Assembly: GCA_964575255.1 (NCBI GenBank)
Contig: CAZNPZ010000047.1
Coordinates: forward strand, 1 to 22,363
DNA: 22,363 bases
Direction of reading: 5' to 3'
Source of the DNA: JAEZHK01 sp964575255
GTDB lineage: Bacteria > Bacillota > Clostridia > Christensenellales > Aristaeellaceae
Below the pieces are notes generated by a model. That model was not told the origin of the DNA. It was given only the letters and a program-made list of their open reading frames with translations, and searched no databases. Position numbers and translations under genes: made by a program. Below are positions 1-7,660 of this stretch, piece by piece (within the stretch, counting starts at the first letter, position 1; the number at the start of each line of letters is the position of its first letter).

Positions 1-2
1 CC

Positions 3-89
3 AAGAACAACATCCTGCTCCAGGCCTCCCAGGCGATGCTGGCACAGGCCAACGCTCAGCCGCAGGGCGTCCTGCAGTTGCTGCAATAA
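3..89 (+). CDS. Flagellin, C-terminal end only (partial at window edge)
   Basis: The first 28 codons in frame 3 read KNNILLQASQAMLAQAN followed by a short Gln/Pro/Leu-rich end and a TAA stop. This matches the very conserved flagellin C-terminus (D0 helix, I-x-x-QA-x-AMLAQAN-x-x-P-Q-x-V-L-x-LL). In the assembled filament this helix packs in the core with the N-terminal D0 helix, and it carries export and chaperone-binding information. The rest of the gene lies outside the window, so length and variant cannot be judged. It is followed by a terminator-like hairpin, so it is probably a separate transcription unit from the chemotaxis genes downstream. The symbol (hag or fliC) is left open. Confidence 0.9.
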   Translation, partial: KNNILLQASQAMLAQANAQPQGVLQLLQ

Positions 90-96
90 GCGTTCC

Positions 97-138
97 GCCC
101 GGCTCCGTCGCGGCGCGGCGGGGCCGGGCTTCCCCTTT
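97..138 (+). terminator. Hairpin terminator after flagellin
   Basis: GCCCGGCTCCG (97-107) can pair with CGGGGCCGGGC (119-129) with one non-Watson-Crick position and an 11-base loop. A modest pyrimidine/T run follows (130-138). It starts 8 bases after the flagellin stop. The T tract is broken by C residues, so termination may be incomplete. Confidence 0.6.
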
Positions 139-248
139 GCCGCCGCGATCATGGCAAAACGCGCGGCCAAGTCCGGATGGACGTATATGGAAGGGATGTC
201 AGGCGCGGCGATCAAATGTAACGCTGAAGGATCTACGAAAGCAACGTT

Positions 249-1331
249 ATGATTTTTGTTCAGTCACAAAACCTGAGGCCCGGAATGATTCTCGCGCGCG
301 ATCTGCTTGGGATGCGCAACGAAGTGCTGCTCACCTGCGGCCAGGTTCTGTCCTCTGCGCACATCATCCGGCTCCAGTCCATCCAGCACAAGGATGCGTA
401 CATTGTCGATGACATGGACGATCTGGAGCAAGACATCGGAATCATCAGTCTGCGCCTGAAACGAAACACCGTAAAAGCGGTTCGCACCCTGTTTGATCAC
501 ATCGAGAGCGGCAATCCAGAAGGGCAATCGGGTTCGTTTCTTGAGATCCGGCATTATCTGGACGAGATCATCGACGAACTGTCCTCCGATAAAAGCATGC
601 TCATCAACATGGCGGACATCAAGGCGCACGATGAATATACGTATTACCATTCCGTCAGCGTGGCGACGCTTTCCATTCTGCTGGGCATATCCGCCAATAT
701 GAACCGGGCCGCCCTGTATAAACTCGGCATGGGTGCGCTGATGCATGATATTGGCAAGGTTTTCATCCCCAGGGATCTCATCAACAAGCCAAGTGCCCTG
801 ACAGACGAAGAATTTGAAAAAATGAAACGCCACAGTTCCTTCGGCTATGACTATCTGCGCGAGCAGTGGGGCGGGCCTTTGGAATCTGTCGTGGCGGTGC
901 TCACCCATCACGAGCGATACGACGGCTGCGGCTATCCGCTGGGGCTGATCGGCGACAAACAACCGCTGGAAGGCAAGATCATCGCGCTGAGCGACGTATA
1001 CGACGCCATGACCAGCGAACGCTCGTACCACTCCGCGCTTCCGCCTTCGGAGGCGATCGAGCACATCATGGGCAATTCAGGCGTATTGTTTGACCCCAAC
1101 GTCGTATCCGCGTTCATGCGCAAGGTCGTGCCCTACCCCATCGGCAGCAAGGTGCTGCTAAGCAACGGCCTGCGGGCCATCGTTGTGGAAAACAACAAGG
1201 AAGCGCTGATGCGCCCCAAGGTGAAGCTGATCACGGTGGTCAACAAGGCAGACCAGGTGGACGACAAAGTACTGGACCTTCTGAACGACCCCCAGATGTG
1301 GCGCGTGACCATTCTGCGACCCGACAAATAA
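249..1331 (+). CDS. HD-GYP domain protein, predicted cyclic-di-GMP phosphodiesterase
   Basis: This is a 360-residue protein predicted to hydrolyse cyclic-di-GMP in the cytoplasm. The N-terminal ~125 residues are an uncharacterised region beginning MIFVQSQNLRPGMILARDL, typical of stand-alone HD-GYP proteins. The catalytic HD-GYP domain covers about 126-320. Expected metal ligands and motifs are visible: H134, the HD pair H166-D167 (LMHDIGK), H195, H220-H221, the diagnostic HHERYDGCGYP (220-230) and D249. No receiver, PAS or membrane segment is seen. ATG 249 is the only possible start after an in-frame TGA at 225; its ribosome site is weak (GAAGG 18 bases upstream). It ends 18 bases before cheY, so it probably leads the chemotaxis operon and may link cyclic-di-GMP level to swimming. 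Family confidence is high; the link to chemotaxis is inferred from position. Confidence 0.9.
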   Translation: MIFVQSQNLRPGMILARDLLGMRNEVLLTCGQVLSSAHIIRLQSIQHKDAYIVDDMDDLEQDIGIISLRLKRNTVKAVRTLFDHIESGNPEGQSGSFLEIRHYLDEIIDELSSDKSMLINMADIKAHDEYTYYHSVSVATLSILLGISANMNRAALYKLGMGALMHDIGKVFIPRDLINKPSALTDEEFEKMKRHSSFGYDYLREQWGGPLESVVAVLTHHERYDGCGYPLGLIGDKQPLEGKIIALSDVYDAMTSERSYHSALPPSEAIEHIMGNSGVLFDPNVVSAFMRKVVPYPIGSKVLLSNGLRAIVVENNKEALMRPKVKLITVVNKADQVDDKVLDLLNDPQMWRVTILRPDK

Positions 1332-1336
1332 TGCTC

Positions 1337-1341
1337 GGAGG
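1337..1341 (+). promoter_or_regulatory. Ribosome binding site deciding the TTG start of cheY
   Basis: GGAGG lies 8 bases before TTG 1350. No ATG or GTG in this frame gives a complete receiver domain, so TTG is the real start. Confidence 0.8.
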
Positions 1342-1349
1342 CGAAGCTC

Positions 1350-1715
1350 TTGATCAGTGTATTGGTGGTTGACGACGCGGCGTTTATGAGGCTTGCAATA
1401 AAAAATGTTTTGACCAAGCACGGTTTCTCCGTGATCGCCGACGCGAAGAACGGACAGGAGGGCGTGGACAAGTACAAGGAGTTCAGGCCCGACGTGGTTA
1501 CCATGGACATCACGATGCCCGATATGACCGGAATCGAAGCGCTCAAGCTGATCCGGGAATTTGATCCGAGCGCCAAGGTCGTCATGATCTCGGCGATGGG
1601 CCAGGAGAGCATGGTCAAAGAAGCGATCCTGAGCGGCGCGAAGTCCTTCATCGTGAAGCCCTACAAGGAAGAACACATTACCCAGACGCTGCTCAAGGTA
1701 GCATCCAAAAGTTAG
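1350..1715 (+). CDS. cheY: Chemotaxis response regulator CheY
   Basis: A single-domain receiver of 121 residues, the usual CheY length. It accepts phosphate from CheA and binds the flagellar motor switch. Visible residues are the acidic pair D8-D9 (VVDDA), phosphoacceptor D53 (VVTMDITMPDMTG), S81 in the Thr/Ser switch position (VMISAMG) and K103 (IVKPY). Translation begins at TTG with a near-ideal GGAGG site. It sits between the HD-GYP gene and cheA; the cheA ribosome site overlaps its stop region. No DNA-binding output domain is present, which supports CheY over a transcription regulator. Confidence 0.93.
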   Translation: MISVLVVDDAAFMRLAIKNVLTKHGFSVIADAKNGQEGVDKYKEFRPDVVTMDITMPDMTGIEALKLIREFDPSAKVVMISAMGQESMVKEAILSGAKSFIVKPYKEEHITQTLLKVASKS

Positions 1716-1726
1716 GGGGGAACGAT

Positions 1727-3805
1727 ATGGCGCCGGGCAGCAATCAGGACGATTCCCTGCTTGAGCTGTTTGTATTTGAAACCAGTCAAAATACAGAGCA
1801 GCTGGAGCAGGCCGTACTTACCGCGGAGCGCGGAGGCGGCTTTTCTCCCGAAGAAGTCAACGAAGTGTTCCGGATCATGCACACCATCAAAGGTTCCGCG
1901 GCGATGATGTCCTTCACCCAGATCGCGACGCTCGCCCACCGGATGGAAGACCTGTTTTTCTACATCCGGGAAAACCCCGCGGCGAAATACGATCCGCACG
2001 CCGTTTCGGATCTGATCCTCTCCTGCATGGACTACATCAATCGGGAACTGGAGAATGTCCGGGAGGGGCAGCCCACCGGGCAGGAGGACAACCAGCTCCT
2101 CATCCACCGGATCGACACGCAGATGGCCGTGATGAAAGGCGCCACGGAAGCACCCGCCGCCGGGGCCGCCCACGCCTCCGGAAAGCCCGCGCAGGATGCG
2201 CCCGCCGTCGGGATGCGCAGGTACAAGGCCGCCATCATGTTCGAGGAAGGCTGCGAGATGGAGGACGTCCGCGCCTACTCCGTCACGGTCGACGTCGGAG
2301 CGTTCGCCAAAGTGCTGTCCTTTGAGCCGGAGGACATTCTGGACAACGGCCAGAGCGCACTCAAGATTCGCGCCAACGGCTTTCAGATCCGGTTTGAAAC
2401 CGCGCTTGATCCGCAAGCGGTACGCGAGAAATTGCTACAAACGATCTTCCTCAGTGAGCTTGACCTGTGCGAGGAGATCGTAAACGCGCCGCAGGCCGCC
2501 GTAGCCGCGGCCGATGAAGCCCCGAAGCCGACCGCGGAAGCCCCCGCGGCGGATGCCGCGCCCAGGAAAGCCGCAAACGCAGAGGCCCAGTTCCACCAGC
2601 AGCCGCAGAGCATCATCTCCGTCAGCGTCAACAAGCTCGACCTGATGATGGACCTGATGGGCGAACTGGTCATCGCGAAGACGATGGTTGTGGAAAATCC
2701 GGAAATCGCGGGCCTCGAAGTGGTGGAGTTCCAGAAGGCCGCCGCCCACCTGTCCAAGATCGTCACCGAAATGCAGGAACTGGTGATGACGATGCGGCTG
2801 GTGCCGCTGTCCGCCACATTCCACCGGATGCACCGGATCGTCCGCGACATGAGCAATACCCTCGGCAAAGACGTGCGTCTTACGCTGATCGGCGAAGACA
2901 CCAGCGTGGACAAGAACGTCATCGAGCACATCTCCGATCCCTTGATCCATCTGGTCCGAAATTCCATCGATCACGGCATCGAAAGCGCCGAGGAACGCGC
3001 GCGCCTGGGCAAGAGCCCGACGGCCACCGTGACGCTGGAGGCGCAAAACGCCGGCGGCAACGTGCTGATCTCCATTCGAGACGACGGCCGCGGCCTGAGC
3101 CGCGAGAAGATTCTCACCAAGGCGCGGGCCAATGGCCTGTTGGCCAAGCCCGAAAGCGACTATACAGACCGCGAAGTCTACAACATGATCTTCCTGCCCG
3201 GCTTCTCCACCAAGGAGAAGGTTACCGAATTCAGTGGGCGCGGCGTCGGCATGGATGTCGTGATGCAGAACATCGCGGCAATCGGCGGCTCAGTCTCGAT
3301 TGACAGCGAGCCGGGCAAGGGCATGAATGTCCTGCTCAAGATTCCGCTGACGATCGCGATCCTGGACGGCATGAACGTCTGCGTCGGGGACACGCGGCTG
3401 ACGGTTCCGATCTCCGCGATCGCCGAATCCTTCAAACCCCGGCCGCAGGATGTCCTCCGGGACGTCGAAGGCAACGAGATGATCATGGTGCGGGGCGAAT
3501 GCTATGCGGTACTCCGGCTGCACAGGCAGTGGGGGATTGCCACCAACGTCACTTCGCTGCCGGACGGCATCCTGATGATGGTGGAGCAGGACGGGAAGAA
3601 GCGCTGCATCTTTGTGGACAAGCTGGTCGGACGGCAGCAGGTCGTGGTCAAGGCACTGCCCACATATCTCAAAAAGACGCCCCTTTCCACGTGCCTTTCG
3701 GGCCTGACGCTGCTGGGCGACGGCAGCATCAGCCTGATTCTGGACGCAGGCTGGCTGGTGGACACGGGTATCAAGGGCGTAAATGAAGGAGGCGTTCGTC
3801 CATGA
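1727..3805 (+). CDS. cheA: Chemotaxis histidine kinase CheA
   Basis: A 692-residue cytoplasmic kinase that autophosphorylates under control of receptors and CheW, then passes phosphate to CheY and CheB. Domain order: HPt (P1) about 5-110 with phospho-His H52 in MHTIKGSAAMM; an Ala/Pro-rich linker; a P2-like response-regulator docking domain about 155-250; a second Ala/Pro linker; P3 dimerisation helices from about 295 (SVNKLDLMMDLMGELV); the P4 ATPase with N box HLVRNSIDHG (408-417), G1 DDGRG (452-456) and G2 GRGVGMD (about 504-510); and a CheW-like P5 domain from about 550. An AGGGGGG ribosome site precedes ATG 1727. Its stop overlaps the cheW start. All catalytic motifs look intact. Confidence 0.96.
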   Translation: MAPGSNQDDSLLELFVFETSQNTEQLEQAVLTAERGGGFSPEEVNEVFRIMHTIKGSAAMMSFTQIATLAHRMEDLFFYIRENPAAKYDPHAVSDLILSCMDYINRELENVREGQPTGQEDNQLLIHRIDTQMAVMKGATEAPAAGAAHASGKPAQDAPAVGMRRYKAAIMFEEGCEMEDVRAYSVTVDVGAFAKVLSFEPEDILDNGQSALKIRANGFQIRFETALDPQAVREKLLQTIFLSELDLCEEIVNAPQAAVAAADEAPKPTAEAPAADAAPRKAANAEAQFHQQPQSIISVSVNKLDLMMDLMGELVIAKTMVVENPEIAGLEVVEFQKAAAHLSKIVTEMQELVMTMRLVPLSATFHRMHRIVRDMSNTLGKDVRLTLIGEDTSVDKNVIEHISDPLIHLVRNSIDHGIESAEERARLGKSPTATVTLEAQNAGGNVLISIRDDGRGLSREKILTKARANGLLAKPESDYTDREVYNMIFLPGFSTKEKVTEFSGRGVGMDVVMQNIAAIGGSVSIDSEPGKGMNVLLKIPLTIAILDGMNVCVGDTRLTVPISAIAESFKPRPQDVLRDVEGNEMIMVRGECYAVLRLHRQWGIATNVTSLPDGILMMVEQDGKKRCIFVDKLVGRQQVVVKALPTYLKKTPLSTCLSGLTLLGDGSISLILDAGWLVDTGIKGVNEGGVRP

Positions 3806-4320
3806 GCGAGGCGGCAATGGATTTCAACCCTGCGGCGGAGGATACGCTGCGCGGCAAGTACCTGACATTCATGCTGGATCAGGAGTCTTATGGCATGGAG
3901 ATCAGCTACATCACCGACATTATCCAGATGCAGCCCATCGCCACGCTGCCGGAGGTCAGGCACTACCTGAAGGGCATCATCAACCTGCGCGGCGAGATCA
4001 TCCCCGTGATGGACGTCCGGCTGCGCTTTGGAAAGCCGGAAATTGGTTACACGGAGCGGACCTGCATTATTGTGGCCAGAACCGACAGCCTGTGCGTCGG
4101 ATTGATCGTGGACAGCGTCAGCGAGGTGATCCAGATTGCGGACGAGAACATCTCGCCCCCGCCCAGGATCAACGCGACCAGCAACCATTTCATCAAGAGC
4201 ATCGGCAAGGTAGGCCAGGAGATCAAGCTGCTGCTAGACTTTGATAAGCTGGTCGCCGACGACGAGCCTGAAGCGGTCAGGGCAGAATCCGCCAATCAGG
4301 AATCGGTCAATGAATCATAA
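3802..4320 (+). CDS. cheW: Chemotaxis coupling protein CheW
   Basis: A 172-residue adaptor that bridges CheA P5 and the receptor tip in the signalling array. The CheW fold runs from about 16 (LTFMLDQESYGMEISYITDII) through the conserved block HYLKGIINLRGEIIPVMDVRLRFG to about 150 (VGQEIKLLLDFDKLV). About 15 extra residues precede the domain and an acidic Glu/Asn/Ser tail of about 20 follows; neither is part of the family core. The ATG overlaps the cheA stop (ATGA) and GGAGG is inside the end of cheA, so the two are translationally coupled and probably made in fixed ratio. Confidence 0.95.
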   Translation: MSEAAMDFNPAAEDTLRGKYLTFMLDQESYGMEISYITDIIQMQPIATLPEVRHYLKGIINLRGEIIPVMDVRLRFGKPEIGYTERTCIIVARTDSLCVGLIVDSVSEVIQIADENISPPPRINATSNHFIKSIGKVGQEIKLLLDFDKLVADDEPEAVRAESANQESVNES

Positions 4321-4335
4321 GGCAGGTTGAGCGAT

Positions 4336-6525
4336 GTGAAGAAAACGAAGTTTCGAAGCATTCGCCTGGAAATGATCGCGGCCATCACCGGCCTCAGCAT
4401 CCTGATTTGCGTCGCGTTCTACTTCGCGGCGATGAACATGTCTGAGTCCGCCATTCTGGAGCAGGTGAGAAGCGCCCTCACCTCCATCACCCGGCAGAGC
4501 GCTCAGGTGGTCACCGAGCGCATCAATAACCAGTTTGCGAATCTGGACGCGATCGTTAACGACAGCGCGTTCAAAAACGCGACCAATACCAAATTCCAGA
4601 GCGCAAGCGCCAGCATGTACCAGATCCAGACGATCATGAACAATCAGGTTCAGGACAAGGGTCTCGTGGGCATGATCTATGCCGACGCAAGCGGTCTGGC
4701 GTACAACAACCTTGGCGATACCATCAACGTCGCGGACAACATCAATTTCCTAAAGGGCATGGCCGGCGAGGCGTACGCGTCGGATCCGGCTCCTGTAGAG
4801 GGCACCGATCAGACGACGATGACATTTTCCAAGCCGATCATCCAGGGCGGATCGGTCGCAGGCGTTCTGATGCTGACGGCCGACGGATACATTTTGTCTG
4901 ACCTCGTCTCGGACATCACCTACGGCAAGACCGGCTACGCCTATATCATCAATGGGGACGGCGTAATGGTCGCGCACCCGGACCGCACGATGGTCTACAA
5001 TCAGGACCGGACGCTTGAAAAGGCAGTGGCGGACGCCGGCCAGAAGGGCCTCGCGACACTGTTGACCAACGCAATCTCCGGCAAGTCCGGTGTGGAGTAT
5101 TACACCTACAAGGGTGTCAGCAAATACGCGGGATACACGCCCATCGAGGGCACCCGGTGGTTCTTCGCGCTGACCGCGCCGCGCAACGAGGTGTTCGCGG
5201 AAATCGACCGGCTGCAGATCATCATGCTGTGCGCGGCAATCCTGCTGGCCATCCTGAGCGCAATCGTGGCGTTCCTGATCGCGGGAAGGGTGCACAAGCC
5301 GATCGTCTCCATGATGAAAATCGCGGAGAAGTTTTCGGAAGGCGATCTGGATGTGGACATCAACGTCAACCAGAACAACGAAGTCGGCGTGCTGGCCCAG
5401 GCATTCCGCGAAACTTCCGTCAACATGAGTGGCCTCATCAAAGGCATCCGCTCCGCCTCCGAACAAGTGGTCTGCGGCACCAGGAACATTCTGGATTCCG
5501 GTATGCAGCTGGCGCAGGGCAGCACCCAGCAGGCCAGCGCGCTGGAAGAACTGTCCGCCTCCGTGGAAGAGATCGCGTCCCAGACCAAGGCGAACGCCTC
5601 CAACGCAAACGAAGCCAGCCAACTCGCGGAGAGCACCAGAGGCCTCGCGGTGCGCGGCAATGAGAAAATGGGCGACATGCTCAAGGCGATGGAGGACATC
5701 GACCGCTCTTCGGCGGACATCAACCGGATCATCAAGGTCATCGACGACATCGCTTTCCAGACCAACATTCTGGCGCTCAACGCGGCGGTCGAGGCGGCCA
5801 GGGCGGGTGAACACGGCAAGGGCTTCGCGGTCGTCGCCGAGGAAGTCCGAAACCTCGCGGCGAAGTCCGCAAACGCCGCCAAGGAAACCTCCAACCTGAT
5901 CGAACAATCGTCAAAGAGCGTGGCTAGCGGAACCAGACTGGCCAAAGAGACGGCAGGCGCGCTCAACCGCATCGTCGACGAGATCAACCGCGTCGCGTCG
6001 CTGGTACACAACATCTCCGTCGCGTCCGGCGAACAAACCACGGGCGTCGAACAGGTCAACCTGGGTCTTCAGCAGATATCGCGGGTGGTGCAGTTAAGCT
6101 CCAGCTCCTCGCAGGAGTCCGCCGCGGCGTCCAAGCAGCTGTCCGCGCAGGCCGTAGCGCTCAATCAGCAGGTGGCGGGCTTCCGTTTGAAGGGTGATGT
6201 CGCGGAAAACATCGCGGCAAACCCGGCGGCGGAAACGCCTGCGCCCGGTCGGAACGATCCCGCTCGGCCGCTTGCGAAAACTGCGGAAAAGTCGGTCACC
6301 TCCAGCCTGAAAAGCCACACCGCAGTCACCGCCGCGCCAGGAAAAGTCGGCACCGCGTCAAAGGCGGGCACACGCGCCGCGCGCCCCGTAACGATCTCGT
6401 TGGGCGAGGAGGACAACCTGAAAGGTTCCCGCCCCGCCAATATCTCGCTGGGCGAGGAGGACGGCGCCGCGCCAGCGCGCTCCGGAAAGATCGCGCTGAG
6501 CGACAGCGAGTTTGGAAAATATTGA
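4336..6525 (+). CDS. Methyl-accepting chemotaxis protein with extracellular dCache-type sensor
   Basis: A transmembrane chemoreceptor of 729 residues from GTG 4336. A TTG start at 4327 would add three residues, but the AGGCAGG site (4320-4326) touches that TTG and is about 9 bases from the GTG, so GTG is preferred. Layout: TM1 about 12-32; extracellular sensor about 33-290 with a dCache-like block (YGKTGYAYIINGDGVMVAHP); TM2 about 297-318 (IIMLCAAILLAILSAIVAFLIA); HAMP about 319-372; and the coiled-coil signalling domain with the conserved tip DDIAFQTNILALNAAVEAAR. After the coiled coil an Ala/Pro-rich linker leads to a short repeated motif (ISLGEED twice, then IALSDSEFGKY at the end). The ligand is unknown. 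Being between cheW and cheR suggests it is a main receptor of this system. Confidence 0.93.
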   Translation: MKKTKFRSIRLEMIAAITGLSILICVAFYFAAMNMSESAILEQVRSALTSITRQSAQVVTERINNQFANLDAIVNDSAFKNATNTKFQSASASMYQIQTIMNNQVQDKGLVGMIYADASGLAYNNLGDTINVADNINFLKGMAGEAYASDPAPVEGTDQTTMTFSKPIIQGGSVAGVLMLTADGYILSDLVSDITYGKTGYAYIINGDGVMVAHPDRTMVYNQDRTLEKAVADAGQKGLATLLTNAISGKSGVEYYTYKGVSKYAGYTPIEGTRWFFALTAPRNEVFAEIDRLQIIMLCAAILLAILSAIVAFLIAGRVHKPIVSMMKIAEKFSEGDLDVDINVNQNNEVGVLAQAFRETSVNMSGLIKGIRSASEQVVCGTRNILDSGMQLAQGSTQQASALEELSASVEEIASQTKANASNANEASQLAESTRGLAVRGNEKMGDMLKAMEDIDRSSADINRIIKVIDDIAFQTNILALNAAVEAARAGEHGKGFAVVAEEVRNLAAKSANAAKETSNLIEQSSKSVASGTRLAKETAGALNRIVDEINRVASLVHNISVASGEQTTGVEQVNLGLQQISRVVQLSSSSSQESAAASKQLSAQAVALNQQVAGFRLKGDVAENIAANPAAETPAPGRNDPARPLAKTAEKSVTSSLKSHTAVTAAPGKVGTASKAGTRAARPVTISLGEEDNLKGSRPANISLGEEDGAAPARSGKIALSDSEFGKY
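6394..6462 (+). repeat. In-frame direct repeat coding ISLGEED in the receptor tail
   Basis: A 21-base unit at 6394-6414 recurs at 6442-6462 with one T-to-C change, a period of 48 bases or 16 codons. A third, diverged copy of the peptide motif (IALSDSEFGKY) forms the C-terminus. The periodic motif suggests a repeated docking peptide on a flexible tail. Confidence 0.8.
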
Positions 6526-6541
6526 GCGAAGCGCGCGATTG

Positions 6542-6626
6542 GGCGGTGGGGTGTCGGGGTAGCTCTTTTCCGGCAGGCGGAATCAAACAGACCTGCGGGA
6601 AAAAGCAAGCCCCAAACCCCACCGCC
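6542..6626. repeat. Long imperfect hairpin between the receptor gene and cheR
   Basis: GGCGGTGGGGT (6542-6552) pairs perfectly with ACCCCACCGCC (6616-6626). Inside, GGGG (6556-6559) can pair with CCCC (6610-6613), 6562-6571 with 6597-6606 with one mismatch and one G-T pair, and CAGG (6574-6577) with CCTG (6592-6595), leaving a loop of 14 bases. No T tract follows, so it is not a classic terminator. It may lower or separate cheR-cheB expression or protect the 3' end of upstream mRNA. The remaining bases up to 6756 show no gene and no convincing promoter. Confidence 0.65.
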
Positions 6627-6756
6627 AGACGCACCCTGAAATTCTTCCCCCACGCGTTGCGCGCGTCACCTCCCTCGCGGCATCAAGCCGGGGATTCTGG
6701 TTCGGCAAGAACTGTCCCAATTCAAAACGGATTGTACGCGTTCCGGCCTTTCCCCG

Positions 6757-6764
6757 AAAGGAAG
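6757..6764 (+). promoter_or_regulatory. Ribosome binding site deciding the TTG start of cheR
   Basis: AAAGGAAG ends 6 bases before TTG 6771. This fixes the start and excludes the 83-codon upstream extension that remains open to 6522. Confidence 0.75.
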
Positions 6765-6770
6765 ATCATA

Positions 6771-7631
6771 TTGTTCATCGATAGTGCGCCAACCACCTCA
6801 TTCATGGCGCAGGCCATGCCTGAGATGTCGGATGCGGAATACCAAAAACTCGCCCAACTGATCTACAAGGTCAGCGGGATCTCGCTGAAGGATTCCAAGC
6901 AGGCGCTGCTGACCAGCAGGCTCGCGGGCATCCTCGCCCAGTTGGGGTATAAAAACTTTACGGAATACTACAACGCGCTGATCGCCGACAAGAGCGGGGC
7001 GGGCGTTGCGTCGCTTGTGGACAAGATCACCACCAACCACACGTACTTCATGCGCGAACCGGCGCACTTCACCTTCTTCCGCGACACGGTGCTGCCCTAC
7101 CTGAAGAAGACCGTCGTGGACAAGGATCTGCGCGTGTGGTGCGCGGCGTGTTCGTCGGGCGAAGAGTCCTACACGCTGGCAATGCTCATGGACGAATTCC
7201 TGGACATGGACAAATCCCGCTGGGACAGCCGGGTGCTGGCGACCGACCTTTCGGAGAAGGTGCTGACCGACGCCATCCGCGGCGTCTATAGCCAGGAGCG
7301 CGTGGAACCGCTGCCCGCGATGTGGAAGCAGAAGTACTTCCACCGCTTGCCGGACGGAAGCTACGAAGTCGCGCCCCACATCAAGCAGGAGGTCATCTAC
7401 CGCAGGTTCAATCTGATCGAATCGGTCTACCCGTTCCGGAAAAAATTCCACGCGATCTTCTGCCGGAACGTGATGATCTATTTTGACGCCGAAACGCGCA
7501 ACGCGATCATCAACAGGATGTACGACATGACCGAACCGGGCGGATACCTCTTCATCGGCCATTCCGAAGCCATTGATCGATCCAAGTCAAATTACAAGTA
7601 CGTGTTGCCTGCGGTCTATCGCAAGATGTGA
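6771..7631 (+). CDS. cheR: Chemoreceptor glutamate methyltransferase CheR
   Basis: A 286-residue protein that methylates receptor glutamates using S-adenosylmethionine, for adaptation. An N-terminal helical domain (about 15-75, YQKLAQLIYKVSGISLKDSK) is followed by the Rossmann-like domain with the SAM motif VWCAACSSGEESYTLAM, the acidic loop LATDLS, the CheR hallmark RNVMIYFD and the C-terminal block EPGGYLFIGHSE. The start is TTG 6771; the frame stays open upstream to 6522 but that stretch is hairpin-rich and has no family similarity. No TPR domain is present. Its last codons overlap an alternative start of cheB, and the cheB ribosome site lies 20 bases after the stop. Confidence 0.95.
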   Translation: MFIDSAPTTSFMAQAMPEMSDAEYQKLAQLIYKVSGISLKDSKQALLTSRLAGILAQLGYKNFTEYYNALIADKSGAGVASLVDKITTNHTYFMREPAHFTFFRDTVLPYLKKTVVDKDLRVWCAACSSGEESYTLAMLMDEFLDMDKSRWDSRVLATDLSEKVLTDAIRGVYSQERVEPLPAMWKQKYFHRLPDGSYEVAPHIKQEVIYRRFNLIESVYPFRKKFHAIFCRNVMIYFDAETRNAIINRMYDMTEPGGYLFIGHSEAIDRSKSNYKYVLPAVYRKM

Positions 7632-7660
7632 CCCCCGCGCACATTCCATCGGGAGCAAAT

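Noticed and set aside
139..248. Cyclic-di-GMP riboswitch before the HD-GYP gene
   Set aside because: A GGCAAAAC stretch and a small GTCC-GGAC stem are present, but the conserved GEMM core and tetraloop/receptor are not.
249..412. Overlapping 91-codon + strand frame starting at 137
   Set aside because: It runs through the flagellin terminator and overlaps the HD-GYP start in another frame, with no similarity.
4750..5907. 385-codon open frame on the - strand under the receptor gene
   Set aside because: It is a GC-rich antisense shadow of the receptor, with Asp/His/Arg-heavy composition and no domain.
6522..6770. N-terminal extension of CheR by 83 codons
   Set aside because: The stretch is a hairpin-rich gap with no CheR similarity, and TTG 6771 has a good ribosome site.
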